Below, in pieces: positions 1 through 9,461 of a stretch of DNA of 64,000 bases (the stretch's first letter is position 1; each line of letters opens with the position of its first letter). The notes beneath the pieces are model-generated. The model worked only from the letters and a program-made list of their open reading frames with translations. It searched no databases and had not been told where the DNA came from. Both the position numbers and the translations under genes were made by a program. Source of the DNA: Pluralibacter sp. UBA7423 (lineage in GTDB: Bacteria > Pseudomonadota > Gammaproteobacteria > Enterobacterales > Enterobacteriaceae); NCBI GenBank assembly GCA_002470465.1, contig DKMD01000025.1, positions 227,300 to 291,299 on the forward strand, given 5' to 3'.

Positions 1-135
1 CCTTCGGGCCGTTGCCTTTGGCAACGTTCTCTCGCTGTCGCGAGAGTCGAACCTTAACCGAAGGTTCTCATCCTTCCCGATAAGTGCAAACTTCACATCT
101 TCTCATCGGTGTTACCACATTGCTGTGGTGAATAA
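1..135 (-). other. tRNA-Tyr downstream spacer with four hairpins
   Basis: This spacer lies 3' of the tRNA-Tyr gene. Four inverted repeats are visible: 10-26 (7-bp arms, TTT loop), 29-46 (7-bp arms, TGTC loop), 49-67 (7-bp arms) and 114-129 (6-bp arms, TTGC loop). The segment 59-78 matches the tRNA T-arm sequence at 18 of 20 positions, but on the opposite strand. In E. coli tyrT is followed by a spacer and then tyrV, so a second tRNA-Tyr probably lies beyond the left edge. The hairpins are plausible tRNA-processing or termination structures; that role is inferred. Confidence 0.5.
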
Positions 136-220
<85 letters not shown>

Positions 221-267
221 ACGGGGTAATGCTTTTACTGGCCTGCTTCTGTCTGGAAGCGGGGCGC

Positions 268-295
268 ATCATATCAAATGATGCGCCCCTGTAAA
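268..295 (-). promoter_or_regulatory. tyrT promoter with GC-rich discriminator
   Basis: On the minus strand there is a -35 TTTACA (290-295), a 16-bp spacer and a -10 TATGAT (268-273), followed by the G+C-rich discriminator GCGCCCC. This is the classic layout of stringently controlled stable-RNA promoters. A perfect 12-bp inverted repeat with a 5-bp centre (261-288) spans the -10, discriminator and spacer. Confidence 0.85.
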
Positions 296-372
296 GCCTT
301 CCTTTCAGGAAAATGAACCGTTTGCGTACTTTTTACGCGTAACGTTTAAAAGCACTACAGCGCATTTTGCCT

Positions 373-1215
373 TTACAGAATGATCGTTCGGTTGCCGTAG
401 ACAAACACGCGCTGAGCCAGCACCTGGTATAGCGCACGGCTAAGCACATTTTTTTCCACGTCACGGCCGGCACGCATCATATCTTCGGCGGTATAGGTGT
501 GATCGACATGAATGACGTCCTGCATAATAATCGGGCCTTCATCCAGGTTGTCGTTCACGTAGTGCGCAGTAGCGCCGATAATTTTCACACCGCGATCGTA
601 GGCCTGTTGATAAGGACGTGCACCAATGAAAGCTGGCAGGAACGAGTGGTGAATATTGATGATTTTGTTCGGGAAGCGGGACACAAAGGCTGGCGTCAGG
701 ACGCGCATGTATTTTGCCAGTACCACGTAATCTGGCTGATAAGCATCAATAGCGTCGGCCATCAGCGCATCGTGCTCTTCACGGGTATGCCCCTCATGGC
801 TGACCAACTGGAAAGGCACGTCGAATTTTTCCACCAGCGAGCACAGCGTGTCGTGGTTGCCAATAACGGCGGCAATTTCGACGTCAAGACCGCCGTAGTT
901 GGCCTTCATCAGCAGATCGCCCAGACAGTGCGCCTCTTTGGTCACCAGAATCACGACGCGACGGCGGCCCGCAGGGGTCAGCTCGCGGATTGAGCCTTCA
1001 GGCAATGCGCTATCGAGGTCTGCCAGCAGCGTGGCATCGTTGAAGATCCCCTCCAGCTCGGTACGCATAAAAAAGCGGCCAGTTCGATGATCGACAAACT
1101 CGTTGTTTTGCACGATGTTCAGCTCGTGCTTGTAGCAGATGTTGGTAATACGTGCGATCAGCCCTTTTTGATCGGGGCAGATTGTACGCAACACTTTTCG
1201 TTGTAATGAGTGCAT
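373..1215 (-). CDS. purU: Formyltetrahydrofolate deformylase
   Basis: PurU hydrolyses 10-formyl-tetrahydrofolate to tetrahydrofolate and formate. The formate feeds PurT in purine synthesis, and the reaction keeps the one-carbon folate pool balanced. The 280-aa protein has an N-terminal ACT-like regulatory domain (about residues 7-85) and a C-terminal formyl-transferase domain with the NIHHSFLPAF block and the GATAHYV and DEGPII motifs. I chose the start at MHSLQRKV, which gives the family length; the open frame continues upstream by 37 residues with no homology. It is convergent with nothing and sits between tyrT and ychJ, as in E. coli. Confidence 0.96.
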   Translation of the reverse strand: MHSLQRKVLRTICPDQKGLIARITNICYKHELNIVQNNEFVDHRTGRFFMRTELEGIFNDATLLADLDSALPEGSIRELTPAGRRRVVILVTKEAHCLGDLLMKANYGGLDVEIAAVIGNHDTLCSLVEKFDVPFQLVSHEGHTREEHDALMADAIDAYQPDYVVLAKYMRVLTPAFVSRFPNKIINIHHSFLPAFIGARPYQQAYDRGVKIIGATAHYVNDNLDEGPIIMQDVIHVDHTYTAEDMMRAGRDVEKNVLSRALYQVLAQRVFVYGNRTIIL

Positions 1216-1261
1216 TGCGAGGGAAATCCTGTAGACGGTGTTTGCTGTACTGTGTGCGGCC

Positions 1262-1720
1262 TCATTGACCGCAGCATTTTTTAAACTTTTTACCCGAGCC
1301 GCAGGGACATGGGTCGTTGCGGCCAATCAGAGGACGTGTACCATCAATGTAATACCATTGTCCATTTTCTTTTAAGAATCTTGAACGCTCAATCAGCGCG
1401 CCACTCTTGTTATGTTCACGAAAGCGGGCAACGAAGCTGACATAGCCTTCATTGGGCGTCTTGCCTTCGTCGGCGGCGAAAATCGTCAGCCCAAGCCATT
1501 CGGTGCCCGAGAAGCTTTGTTCAAGATCGTGACGAAAGGCCTGAGGCTCACAGGACGGATGCCAGGTGCTGAGCAGGTAATCGGCGTCTTTCATGACAAA
1601 AGCGCTGTAGCGTGAACGCATGAGCTGCGAGGGAGTTAGGGGCAGTTCGCTTCCTGAAAGATATCGCTGGCAACATAGGCTATACTCCAGAGCGCTGCCG
1701 CAGGGGCAAAGTGAATGCAT
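1262..1720 (-). CDS. ychJ: YchJ family SEC-C motif protein
   Basis: A 152-aa protein of the UPF0225 (YchJ) family whose molecular function is not established. It carries a cysteine motif at each end: CPCGS near residue 5 and the SEC-C type zinc-binding motif [16 protein letters not shown] at the C-terminus. The middle part has an NTF2-like fold in related structures. The start MHSLCPCG matches the E. coli protein; the open frame upstream is spurious. It lies 46 bp upstream of purU on the same strand and diverges from rssA. Confidence 0.9.
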   Translation of the reverse strand: MHSLCPCGSALEYSLCCQRYLSGSELPLTPSQLMRSRYSAFVMKDADYLLSTWHPSCEPQAFRHDLEQSFSGTEWLGLTIFAADEGKTPNEGYVSFVARFREHNKSGALIERSRFLKENGQWYYIDGTRPLIGRNDPCPCGSGKKFKKCCGQ

Positions 1721-1832
1721 AAATGCCTTCCCGTGGATGTTGAAAAAGAGACGCAACTGCGCCGGCGGCAAATATGGTAACTGAGCAGTGGCGATGTGGC
1801 TACGTTGGTAATGGGGTTCAACACAGGCAGGA

Positions 1833-2744
1833 ATGAGAAAGCTAAAAATTGGCCTGGCCTTAGGTTCGGGTGCCGCGCGCGGATGGTCACATATTGGTGT
1901 CATCAAAGCGTTGCAGAAAATGGGCATTGAAATTGATGTCGTTGCCGGATGTTCCATCGGTTCGCTGGTGGGTGCAGCTTATGCCTGCGATCGCTTATCT
2001 GTCCTGGAAAAATGGGTCTGCTCCTTCAGTTCATGGGACGTATTGAGGTTGATGGATCTCTCCTGGCGACGCGGTGGACTGCTTCGCGGTGAGCGTGTTT
2101 TCAGCCACTTTCGCCAACTGATTCCTGTCGATACTATTGAGTCCTGCGAACGGCGCTTTGCAACCATCGCCACCAATCTCAGCACGGGTCGTGAACTCTG
2201 GTTCACCGAGGGCGATCTACACCTTGCCGTGCGCGCCTCTTGCAGTATCCCTGGACTGATGTCTCCGGTTATGCACAATGGCTACTGGCTGGTTGATGGC
2301 GCGGTGGTCAATCCGGTACCGGTTTCGCTCACGCGAGCGCTGGGTGCCGATATTGTCATTGCTGTCGATTTGCAGCATGACGCGCATTTAATGCAACAAG
2401 ATCTGCTGTCCGTGAACCTTCAGCCCGATCAACAGTCTTCAGAAAATGATGAATCGCTCACCTGGCACGAACGTTTTCGGGCGCGGCTAGGGCGGATGAC
2501 ATCGCGCCGGACGGCTATTACCCCCACGGCTATGGAGATCATGACGACCTCCATTCAGGTGCTGGAAAACCGATTAAAACGCAACCGTATGGCGGGTGAC
2601 CCGCCGGATATCCTGTTGCAACCTTTTTGCCCACAAATTTCGACGCTCGACTTCCACCGTGCGCCCGCGGCCATTGCCGCAGGACAGCTCTCGGTTGAGA
2701 AAAAAATGGACGAACTTTTACCGTTGGTCCGGAGCCAGAGTTAG
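1833..2744 (+). CDS. rssA: Patatin-like phospholipase family protein
   Basis: A 303-aa patatin-family protein. It shows the glycine-rich oxyanion motif GSGAARG (residues 10-16), the nucleophile elbow GCSIG with Ser41, and the DGAVVNP block that supplies the catalytic Asp, so the Ser-Asp dyad is intact. The physiological substrate is unknown. It is the upstream partner of rssB, as in E. coli, where the two genes can be cotranscribed. The start codon overlaps nothing, and ychJ is divergent 112 bp away. Confidence 0.93.
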   Translation: MRKLKIGLALGSGAARGWSHIGVIKALQKMGIEIDVVAGCSIGSLVGAAYACDRLSVLEKWVCSFSSWDVLRLMDLSWRRGGLLRGERVFSHFRQLIPVDTIESCERRFATIATNLSTGRELWFTEGDLHLAVRASCSIPGLMSPVMHNGYWLVDGAVVNPVPVSLTRALGADIVIAVDLQHDAHLMQQDLLSVNLQPDQQSSENDESLTWHERFRARLGRMTSRRTAITPTAMEIMTTSIQVLENRLKRNRMAGDPPDILLQPFCPQISTLDFHRAPAAIAAGQLSVEKKMDELLPLVRSQS

Positions 2745-2833
2745 GGCATTTTTCGATGACTTCAGCAAAATCTGACAGGCGATAGCGCGAATAGCGTGCC
2801 ACTATTTACTTATCGTTTGTCAGGGGAGATACC

Positions 2834-3847
2834 ATGACGCAGCCATTGGCGGGAAAACTGATTCTTATCGTCGAAGACGAACCTGTTTTCCGCTCACTGT
2901 TGGATTCGTGGCTTTCATCGCTGGGCGCAAACACCGCCTTGGCCGAAGATGGCGTGGATGCCCTGGAAAAAATGGTGACGTTGAGCCCTGACCTGATGAT
3001 TTGCGACATCGCCATGCCGCGGATGAATGGTCTCAAACTGATCGAATTTCTGCGTAACAATGGCAAGCAGCTGCCGATTCTGGTTATTTCTGCCACTGAA
3101 AACATGGCGGATATTGCCAAAGCCCTTCGGCTTGGTGTTCAGGATGTGCTGCTGAAACCCGTTAAAGACCTGAACCGGCTGCGTGAGACGGTTTTTTCCT
3201 GCCTTTATCCCACCATGTTCAATTCCCGCGTGGAAGAGGAAGAACGTTTATTCGAGGACTGGGATGCGCTGGTGAATAATTCATCGGCGGCAGCAAAATT
3301 ACTTCAGGAGCTTCAGCCACCTGTCCAGCAGGTTATTTCGCATTGTCGAATTAATTATCGTCAACTTGTGGCGGCGGATAATCCCGGCCTGGTGCTCGAT
3401 ATTGCACCACTCTCAGATAAAGATCTGGCTTTTTATTGTCTTGACGTGACGCGAGCGGGGGATAATGGTGTTTTAGCCGCACTTCTTCTGCGCGCGCTCT
3501 TTAATGGGCTGCTGCAGGAACAGCTTGCGCATGAAGGGCAGCGTCTGCCTGAATTAGGCAGTCTGCTTAAACAGGTCAATCAATTGTTGCGTCAGGCCAA
3601 TTTACCCGGACAGTTCCCTCTGCTGGTCGGGTATTACCACAGCGGAATTAAAAATCTGATTCTCGTCTCTGCGGGACTTAATGGCACCCTTAACACCGGT
3701 GAGCATCAAATACAGATCAGCAACGGTGTGCCTTTAGGCACACTGGGTAATGCTTATTTAAACCAAATTAGCCAGCGCTGTGAATCGTGGCAGTGCCAAA
3801 TTTGGGGGGCTGGTGGTCGCTTACGCTTAATGTTGTCTGCGGAATGA
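2834..3847 (+). CDS. rssB: RpoS-recruiting response regulator
   Basis: RssB is the adaptor that binds sigma-S (RpoS) and hands it to the ClpXP protease during growth. The 337-aa protein has a receiver domain (about residues 8-125) with the acidic pocket VEDE and the phospho-acceptor Asp58 in CDIAMPRMNG. It is followed by a divergent PP2C-like C-terminal domain that lacks an obvious set of metal-binding Asp residues, as is known for this family. It follows rssA by 89 bp. RprA, also in this window, acts in the opposite direction on RpoS. Confidence 0.95.
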   Translation: MTQPLAGKLILIVEDEPVFRSLLDSWLSSLGANTALAEDGVDALEKMVTLSPDLMICDIAMPRMNGLKLIEFLRNNGKQLPILVISATENMADIAKALRLGVQDVLLKPVKDLNRLRETVFSCLYPTMFNSRVEEEERLFEDWDALVNNSSAAAKLLQELQPPVQQVISHCRINYRQLVAADNPGLVLDIAPLSDKDLAFYCLDVTRAGDNGVLAALLLRALFNGLLQEQLAHEGQRLPELGSLLKQVNQLLRQANLPGQFPLLVGYYHSGIKNLILVSAGLNGTLNTGEHQIQISNGVPLGTLGNAYLNQISQRCESWQCQIWGAGGRLRLMLSAE

Positions 3848-3978
3848 ACAATTAGTCAGAATGCGCGGATATTGAGTCTGCGCTTTCAGACAGTGGTGGT
3901 ACTATCAGCAGGTTTTATGCGTAAAATCCTAATTCAAGGTTAACGTGTCCTTTTCAGACCAGGCTGCTCAGTCGGTAC

Positions 3979-3987
3979 TGATATACT
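3979..3987 (+). promoter_or_regulatory. Extended -10 promoter candidate for galU
   Basis: TGATATACT is an extended -10 element (TG-n-TATACT, hexamer 3982-3987), 57 bp before the galU start. There is no good -35 hexamer at 17 bp, as is common for extended -10 promoters. A ribosome binding site (AGGAG, near 4033) precedes the ATG. Confidence 0.45.
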
Positions 3988-4043
3988 CAACGCGTTATTA
4001 ATTAACGAGCACGTTCAAAAGTTGAACAGTTCAGGAGATTTCA

Positions 4044-4952
4044 ATGGCTGCATTAAATTCAAAAGTCACTAAGGCCGTAATCCCGGTAGCGGGATTGGGC
4101 ACCAGGATGTTGCCCGCGACGAAAGCGATTCCAAAGGAAATGCTGCCGCTGGTTGACAAGCCATTAATTCAGTATGTTGTCAATGAATGTATTGCCGCAG
4201 GCATTACTGAAATTGTGCTGGTAACCCATTCGTCTAAAAACTCTATCGAAAACCATTTTGATACCAGTTTTGAACTTGAAGCGATGCTGGAAAAACGCGT
4301 TAAGCGCCAGCTCCTGGAAGAAGTACAGTCAATTTGCCCGCCGCACGTTACTATTATGCAGGTCCGTCAAGGGCTGGCGAAAGGTCTGGGTCACGCGGTG
4401 CTGTGTGCTCACCCTGTTGTCGGTAATGAGCCTGTAGCGGTTATTCTGCCAGACGTCATTCTGGATGAATATGAGTCCGATCTGTCCCGCGATAACCTGG
4501 CGGAAATGATTAAACGTTTTGATGAAACCGGTGCAAGCCAGATCATGGTTGAACCTGTTGAAGACGTGACCGCGTACGGCGTGGTTGACTGCAAAGGCGA
4601 AACGCTGAATCCGGGCGACAGCGTACCGATGGTGGGTGTGGTTGAGAAGCCAAAAGCTGACGTGGCGCCGTCTAATCTCGCTGTCGTAGGTCGTTACGTT
4701 CTGAGCGCAGAAATCTGGCCACTGCTGGCGAAAACGCCTCCGGGAGCCGGGGATGAGATCCAGCTGACCGACGCTATCGATATGCTTATCGAAAAAGAAA
4801 CCGTTGAAGCTTACCACATGAAAGGTAAGAGCCACGACTGTGGGAATAAGCTCGGCTATATGCGTGCGTTCGTTGAATATGGTATCCGCCATAATTCACT
4901 GGGTGCTGATTTTAAAGCCTGGCTGGAAGAAACTGTCGGCACAGGTAAGTAA
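4044..4952 (+). CDS. galU: UTP-glucose-1-phosphate uridylyltransferase
   Basis: GalU makes UDP-glucose from UTP and glucose 1-phosphate. UDP-glucose is used for LPS core, osmoregulated glucans, trehalose and galactose metabolism. The 302-aa protein has the nucleotidyltransferase signature [19 protein letters not shown] (residues 17-35) and an uninterrupted Rossmann-like NTP transferase domain. An AGGAG ribosome binding site precedes the ATG. It lies between rssB and hns, as in E. coli, with its own promoter and terminator. Confidence 0.97.
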   Translation: MAALNSKVTKAVIPVAGLGTRMLPATKAIPKEMLPLVDKPLIQYVVNECIAAGITEIVLVTHSSKNSIENHFDTSFELEAMLEKRVKRQLLEEVQSICPPHVTIMQVRQGLAKGLGHAVLCAHPVVGNEPVAVILPDVILDEYESDLSRDNLAEMIKRFDETGASQIMVEPVEDVTAYGVVDCKGETLNPGDSVPMVGVVEKPKADVAPSNLAVVGRYVLSAEIWPLLAKTPPGAGDEIQLTDAIDMLIEKETVEAYHMKGKSHDCGNKLGYMRAFVEYGIRHNSLGADFKAWLEETVGTGK

Positions 4953-4971
4953 TTCACTACTGAGCCGTATC

Positions 4972-5003
4972 AACCGGGGCGCTGAAAAGGTCCCGGTTTT
5001 TTA
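4972..5003 (+). terminator. galU intrinsic terminator
   Basis: A 7-bp stem, AACCGGG paired with CCCGGTT, followed by a run of six T, 19 bp after the galU stop codon. Confidence 0.8.
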
Positions 5004-5066
5004 TTGCCTGGCGTTGAGTTTGCTTTAAAACTAAGCAAAAGGCGCGGAATACAGCAATGGCAGGAT

Positions 5067-5093
5067 AAAAAAAATCCCGCGAAGCGGGATTTT
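5067..5093 (-). terminator. hns terminator (symmetrical)
   Basis: ATCCCGC-GAA-GCGGGAT is flanked by eight A on the left and TTTT on the right, so read leftwards the stem is followed by a U8 tract. It lies 29 bp after the hns stop codon. Confidence 0.85.
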
Positions 5094-5121
5094 CAACAAT
5101 GGCAGAAGCCAGAAACAAAGA

Positions 5122-5532
5122 TTAGATCAGGAAATCGTCGAGAGATTTACCTTGCTCGTCCATTGCTTTTTTGATGATTGCCGGGGTACGACCCTGGCCG
5201 GTCCAGGTTTTGGTTTCGCCGTTTTCATCAACGTAGCTATATTTTGCCGGACGTGCAGCACGTTTAGCTTTTGCACCAGATTTGCTTGCTGCAGCAATGC
5301 TGTTCAGCAGTTCATTTGGGTCAATGCCATCGGCAATCAGCATTTCACGGTATTGTTGCAGTTTACGAGTACGCTCTTCAACTTCAGCCGCCGCCGCGCT
5401 TTCTTCTTCACGACGCTCGTTAACAACAACTTCTAATTTCTCCAGCATTTCTTCGAGCGTTTCCAGGGTGCATTCTCTTGCCTGCGCACGAAGAGTACGG
5501 ATGTTGTTCAAAATTTTAAGTGCTTCGCTCAT
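5122..5532 (-). CDS. hns: Nucleoid-associated silencer H-NS
   Basis: H-NS binds curved AT-rich DNA, bridges it and silences horizontally acquired and stress genes. The 136-aa protein has the N-terminal helical dimer/oligomer region (about residues 1-80), a linker rich in Ala, Lys and Ser, and the C-terminal DNA-binding domain with the AT-hook-like core TWTGQGRTP. It ends ...SLDDFLI, whereas the E. coli protein, as I recall it, continues with two more residues. The linker [13 protein letters not shown] also differs slightly. It stands alone between galU and tdk and has a long AT-rich upstream region, consistent with autoregulation. Confidence 0.97.
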   Translation of the reverse strand: MSEALKILNNIRTLRAQARECTLETLEEMLEKLEVVVNERREEESAAAAEVEERTRKLQQYREMLIADGIDPNELLNSIAAASKSGAKAKRAARPAKYSYVDENGETKTWTGQGRTPAIIKKAMDEQGKSLDDFLI

Positions 5533-5576
5533 TGTAGTATTCTCAAACTTATATTGTGGGGTGGTTTGTTGAGGTA

Positions 5577-5605
5577 ATAATAGAGCGTTAATTTCAGATG
5601 TGCAA
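5577..5605 (-). promoter_or_regulatory. hns promoter
   Basis: On the minus strand there is a -35 TTGCAC (5600-5605), a 17-bp spacer and a -10 TATTAT (5577-5582), placing the transcript start about 37 nt before the hns ATG. The two hexamers and the spacing are near consensus. Confidence 0.75.
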
Positions 5606-6041
5606 TAGGGGGGATTGTAAGGAACTAAAAATATCCCTTATTTAGCGCAACGAATAATAAGGCAAAGTTAAATTTTACGCGCCAATTCACATCCTGGGGG
5701 CTTATTGCCAGGGGGGCGTCTCAAGAACATCCTTACAAAGTATGTCCTTTTTGCTGGTTACCCTTCGTGTATATATCTTGTTAAGCCAAATATCGGTCAT
5801 TCGTATTAGACTGGCAGCATAAAGGAAATTTCTTACTATTCGATAGAACCTGAATCATCACCTGACTAAACTCTTTTGCGGAATGTGCGACTTGCTGGAA
5901 CCGTTTTCTCAGGATCCTCTTAAGCAAAAGTGGCAGTGTAAACACCTATCCATTTGTTATTATAGATAAGAAGAACTTAATATTTTGCCTGGTTGAACGC
6001 CTGAATGCCGCGAGCAGATGCGCTGAAATTGATCGTGAATA

Positions 6042-6050
6042 TGGTACAAT
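6042..6050 (+). promoter_or_regulatory. Extended -10 candidate for tdk
   Basis: TGGTACAAT (TG-n-TACAAT, hexamer 6045-6050) is an extended -10 motif 39 bp before the tdk ATG, with no recognisable -35 hexamer at 17 bp. Confidence 0.4.
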
Positions 6051-6089
6051 TCGTGCCATTAAATCACGACGATTGAGGTGATGCTTCTA

Positions 6090-6716
6090 ATGGCACAACT
6101 TTATTTCTACTACTCTGCGATGAACGCGGGGAAGTCCACTGCATTGTTACAGTCCTCTTACAATTACCAGGAGCGCGGCATGCGCACCCTGGTTTATACC
6201 GCTGAAATTGATGACAGGTTTGGAACAGGCAAGGTTAGCTCCCGTATCGGACTGTCGTCCCCGGCAAAGCTTTATAACCCACAGACCTCCCTGTTTGATG
6301 ATATCGCCGCTGAGCACGCTCAGACGCCCATACACTGCGTTCTGGTTGATGAGAGCCAGTTCCTGACCCGAGATCAGGTCTACGCGTTGTCAGAGGTGGT
6401 AGACGAGCTGGATATTCCTGTGTTGTGTTACGGTCTGCGTACGGATTTCCGCGGTGAACTGTTTATTGGTAGCCAGTACTTACTCTCTTGGTCAGACAAA
6501 CTGGTGGAGTTAAAAACTATCTGTTTTTGTGGCCGTAAAGCCAGCATGGTTCTTCGTCTTGATCAGGAAGGTCGCCCATATAATGAAGGCGAGCAGGTGG
6601 TCATCGGTGGAAACGAGCGCTATGTCTCTGTTTGCCGCAAGCACTATAAAGAAGCGCTGCAGGAAGGGTCGCTTAGCACGATTCAGCAGCGGGTGAGAGG
6701 AAAGGCAGAAGCTTAA
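6090..6716 (+). CDS. tdk: Thymidine kinase
   Basis: Tdk phosphorylates thymidine (and deoxyuridine) with ATP in the pyrimidine salvage pathway. The 208-aa protein has the P-loop MNAGKST (about residues 11-17), the Asp-Glu Walker B region VDESQFL, and the lasso/zinc region with ICFCGRKA and later CRKH. The start MAQLYFYYS is preceded by GAGGTGATG and gives the family length; an in-frame ATG four codons upstream is less well placed. It lies between hns and adhE, as in E. coli. Confidence 0.95.
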   Translation: MAQLYFYYSAMNAGKSTALLQSSYNYQERGMRTLVYTAEIDDRFGTGKVSSRIGLSSPAKLYNPQTSLFDDIAAEHAQTPIHCVLVDESQFLTRDQVYALSEVVDELDIPVLCYGLRTDFRGELFIGSQYLLSWSDKLVELKTICFCGRKASMVLRLDQEGRPYNEGEQVVIGGNERYVSVCRKHYKEALQEGSLSTIQQRVRGKAEA

Positions 6717-6741
6717 CGTTTTTTATCTATTTCTGAGCCAT

Positions 6742-6770
6742 AAAAAAACCCGCCAATTGGCGGGTTTTTA
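6742..6770. terminator. Bidirectional terminator between tdk and adhE
   Basis: The stem CCCGCCAATTGGCGGG is flanked by seven A on the left and TTTTTA on the right. It can terminate both convergent transcripts, tdk from the left and adhE from the right. Confidence 0.85.
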
Positions 6771-6785
6771 TTTTCAGGCTTTAAG

Positions 6786-9461
6786 TTAAGCGGTTTTCTT
6801 CGCTTTCTTGTCAGCTTTAGCTGGTGCAGCCGCTTTTTTCTCGGTTGCATCACCTTCTGTGTACTCACGACCATAGTAAGTATCCAGCAGGATCTGTTTC
6901 AGCTCAGCAATCAGCGGGTAGCGTGGGTTAGCACCGGTACACTGGTCATCAAACGCGTCTTCAGACAGTTTGTCGACGTGTGCCAGGAAGTCAGCTTCCT
7001 GAACGCCCGCTTCGCGGATGGACTTAGGAATACCCAGTTCAGCCTTGATGCTTTCCAGCCATGCCAGCAGTTTCTCGATTTTCGCCGCGGTGCGGTCGCT
7101 GGAAGAGGTCAGACCGAGGTGGTCAGCGATCTCTGCATAGCGACGACGAGCCTGCGGACGGTCGTACTGGCTGAAAGCGGTCTGCTTAGTCGGGTTGTCG
7201 TTCGCGTTATAGCGAATAACGTTGCTGATCAGCAGGGCGTTCGCCAGACCGTGTGGAATGTGGAACTGAGAGCCCAGTTTGTGTGCCATGGAATGACATA
7301 CACCGAGGAAGGCGTTCGCAAACGCGATACCGGCGATGGTCGCTGCACTGTGAACACGTTCACGAGCAACCGGGTTTTTAGAACCTTCGTGGTAAGACGC
7401 TGGCAGGTTTTCTTTCAGCAATTTCAGTGCCTGCAGAGCCTGACCGTCGGAGAACTCGGACGCCAGTACAGAAACGTAAGCTTCCAGGGCGTGAGTCACC
7501 GCATCAAGACCACCGAACGCACACAGAGACTTAGGCATGTCCATGACGAGGTTAGCATCAACGATAGCCATGTCTGGGGTCAGCGCATAGTCAGCCAGCG
7601 GATATTTCTGGCCGGTTGCATCGTCGGTTACAACCGCGAATGGAGTCACTTCTGAACCGGTGCCGGAAGTAGTGGTGACCGCAACCATCTTCGCTTTCAC
7701 GCCCATTTTCGGGAACTTGTAGATACGTTTACGGATATCCATAAAGCGCAGCGCCAGCTCTTCGAAGTGGGTTTCAGGATGTTCGTACATGACCCACATG
7801 ATTTTCGCGGCGTCCATTGGGGAACCGCCACCCAGTGCGATGATCACATCTGGTTTGAAGGAATTCGCCAGCTCTGCACCTTTACGTACAACGGTCAGAG
7901 TAGGGTCAGCTTCAACTTCGAAGAATACTTCAGTTTCAACGCCAGCGGCCTTCAGAACAGAGGTGATCTGGTCTGCGTAGCCGTTGTTGAACAGGAAGCG
8001 GTCGGTCACGATCAGCGCACGTTTGTGGCCATCGGTAATCACTTCATCCAGCGCGATTGGCAGGGAGCCACGGCGGAAGTAGATAGATTTCGGAAGTTTG
8101 TGCCACAACATGTTTTCAGCTCGCTTAGCAACGGTTTTCTTGTTGATCAGGTGTTTTGGACCAACGTTTTCAGAGATGGAGTTACCACCCCAGGAACCAC
8201 AACCCAGAGTCAGGGAAGGTGCGAGTTTGAAGTTGTACAGGTCACCGATACCACCCTGAGAAGCAGGGGTGTTAATCAGGATACGCGCGGTCTTCATTTT
8301 GTCGCCGAAGAATTTAACGCGCTCAGGCTGGTTGTCCTGGTCGGTGTACAGGCAAGAGGTGTGGCCGATACCGCCCATCTCAACCAGTTTCTCTGCTTTC
8401 ACAACGGCATCTTCGAAGTTCCTGGCGCGGTACATTGCCAGAGTCGGAGACAGTTTTTCGTGAGCGAACGGTTCGGACTCGTCAACAACGGTCACTTCAC
8501 CGATCAGGATTTTGGTGTCTGCTGGTACGGTGAAACCTGCCAGTTCAGCAATTTTGGTTGCCGGCTGACCAACGATTGCGGCATTCAGCGCGCCATTTTT
8601 CAGGATGATGTCCTGAACGGCTTTCAGCTCTTTGCCCTGCAACATATAGCCGCCGTGGGAGGCGAAACGCTCGCGAACGGCTGCATAAGCAGAGTCAACC
8701 ACGATGACGGACTGTTCAGAAGCACAGATTACGCCGTTGTCGAAGGTTTTGGACATCAGGATGGAGGCAACAGCACGTTTCACATCAGCGGTTTCATCAA
8801 CAACAACCGGAGTGTTACCTGCGCCTACGCCGATAGCGGGTTTACCGGAGCTGTATGCAGCTTTAACCATGCCCGGGCCGCCGGTCGCCAGAATCATGTT
8901 GATGTCCGGGTGGTGCATCAGGGCGTTAGACAGCTCAACGGAAGGCTGGTCAATCCAGCCAATCAGATCTTTCGGTGCACCCGCCGCGATGGCAGCCTGC
9001 AGCACAATATCAGCGGCTTTGTTGGTTGCATCTTTCGCACGTGGATGCGGAGAGAAGATGATGGCGTTGCGGGTCTTCAGGCTGATCAGCGATTTGAAGA
9101 TTGCAGTAGAAGTTGGGTTGGTGGTCGGTACGATACCGCAAATGATGCCGATTGGCTCAGCGATGGTGATAGTCCCGAAGGTGTCGTCTTCAGACAGAAC
9201 ACCGCAGGTTTTCTCATCTTTATAGGCGTTGTAGATATACTCAGAAGCAAAGTGGTTTTTGATTACTTTATCTTCGATGATACCCATGCCAGATTCGGCA
9301 ACGGCCAGTTTCGCGAGAGGGATTCGAGCATCTGCAGCAGCCAGAGCGGCCGCGCGGAAGATTTTATCAACCTGTTCTTGGGTGAAGTTGGCATATTCAC
9401 GCTGGGCTTTTTTTACGCGCTCGACGAGTGCGTTCAGTTCAGCGACGTTAGTAACAGCCAT
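6786..9461 (-). CDS. adhE: Bifunctional aldehyde-alcohol dehydrogenase
   Basis: AdhE converts acetyl-CoA to acetaldehyde and then to ethanol with two NADH, the main ethanol route in mixed-acid fermentation; it assembles into long spirosomes. The 891-aa protein has an N-terminal CoA-acylating aldehyde dehydrogenase half (about residues 1-440) with the catalytic Cys in NGVICASEQS. A linker follows, then a C-terminal iron-dependent alcohol dehydrogenase half with the GGGSPMDAAK nucleotide motif and metal-binding His residues. The start MAVTNVAEL follows AGGAGAGC; 31 upstream in-frame codons are not conserved. It is convergent with tdk and divergent from ychE. Confidence 0.97.
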   Translation of the reverse strand: MAVTNVAELNALVERVKKAQREYANFTQEQVDKIFRAAALAAADARIPLAKLAVAESGMGIIEDKVIKNHFASEYIYNAYKDEKTCGVLSEDDTFGTITIAEPIGIICGIVPTTNPTSTAIFKSLISLKTRNAIIFSPHPRAKDATNKAADIVLQAAIAAGAPKDLIGWIDQPSVELSNALMHHPDINMILATGGPGMVKAAYSSGKPAIGVGAGNTPVVVDETADVKRAVASILMSKTFDNGVICASEQSVIVVDSAYAAVRERFASHGGYMLQGKELKAVQDIILKNGALNAAIVGQPATKIAELAGFTVPADTKILIGEVTVVDESEPFAHEKLSPTLAMYRARNFEDAVVKAEKLVEMGGIGHTSCLYTDQDNQPERVKFFGDKMKTARILINTPASQGGIGDLYNFKLAPSLTLGCGSWGGNSISENVGPKHLINKKTVAKRAENMLWHKLPKSIYFRRGSLPIALDEVITDGHKRALIVTDRFLFNNGYADQITSVLKAAGVETEVFFEVEADPTLTVVRKGAELANSFKPDVIIALGGGSPMDAAKIMWVMYEHPETHFEELALRFMDIRKRIYKFPKMGVKAKMVAVTTTSGTGSEVTPFAVVTDDATGQKYPLADYALTPDMAIVDANLVMDMPKSLCAFGGLDAVTHALEAYVSVLASEFSDGQALQALKLLKENLPASYHEGSKNPVARERVHSAATIAGIAFANAFLGVCHSMAHKLGSQFHIPHGLANALLISNVIRYNANDNPTKQTAFSQYDRPQARRRYAEIADHLGLTSSSDRTAAKIEKLLAWLESIKAELGIPKSIREAGVQEADFLAHVDKLSEDAFDDQCTGANPRYPLIAELKQILLDTYYGREYTEGDATEKKAAAPAKADKKAKKTA

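Larger units (their letters stand above)
5533..6089. other. hns-tdk divergent regulatory region
   Basis: This 557-bp non-coding region is AT-rich near hns. It holds the hns promoter (5577-5605) and, at the other end, a probable tdk promoter. I see no convincing small gene or structured RNA in the middle. Similar length and base composition upstream of hns in E. coli carry H-NS and Fis sites; sites here were not resolved by eye. Confidence 0.6.
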
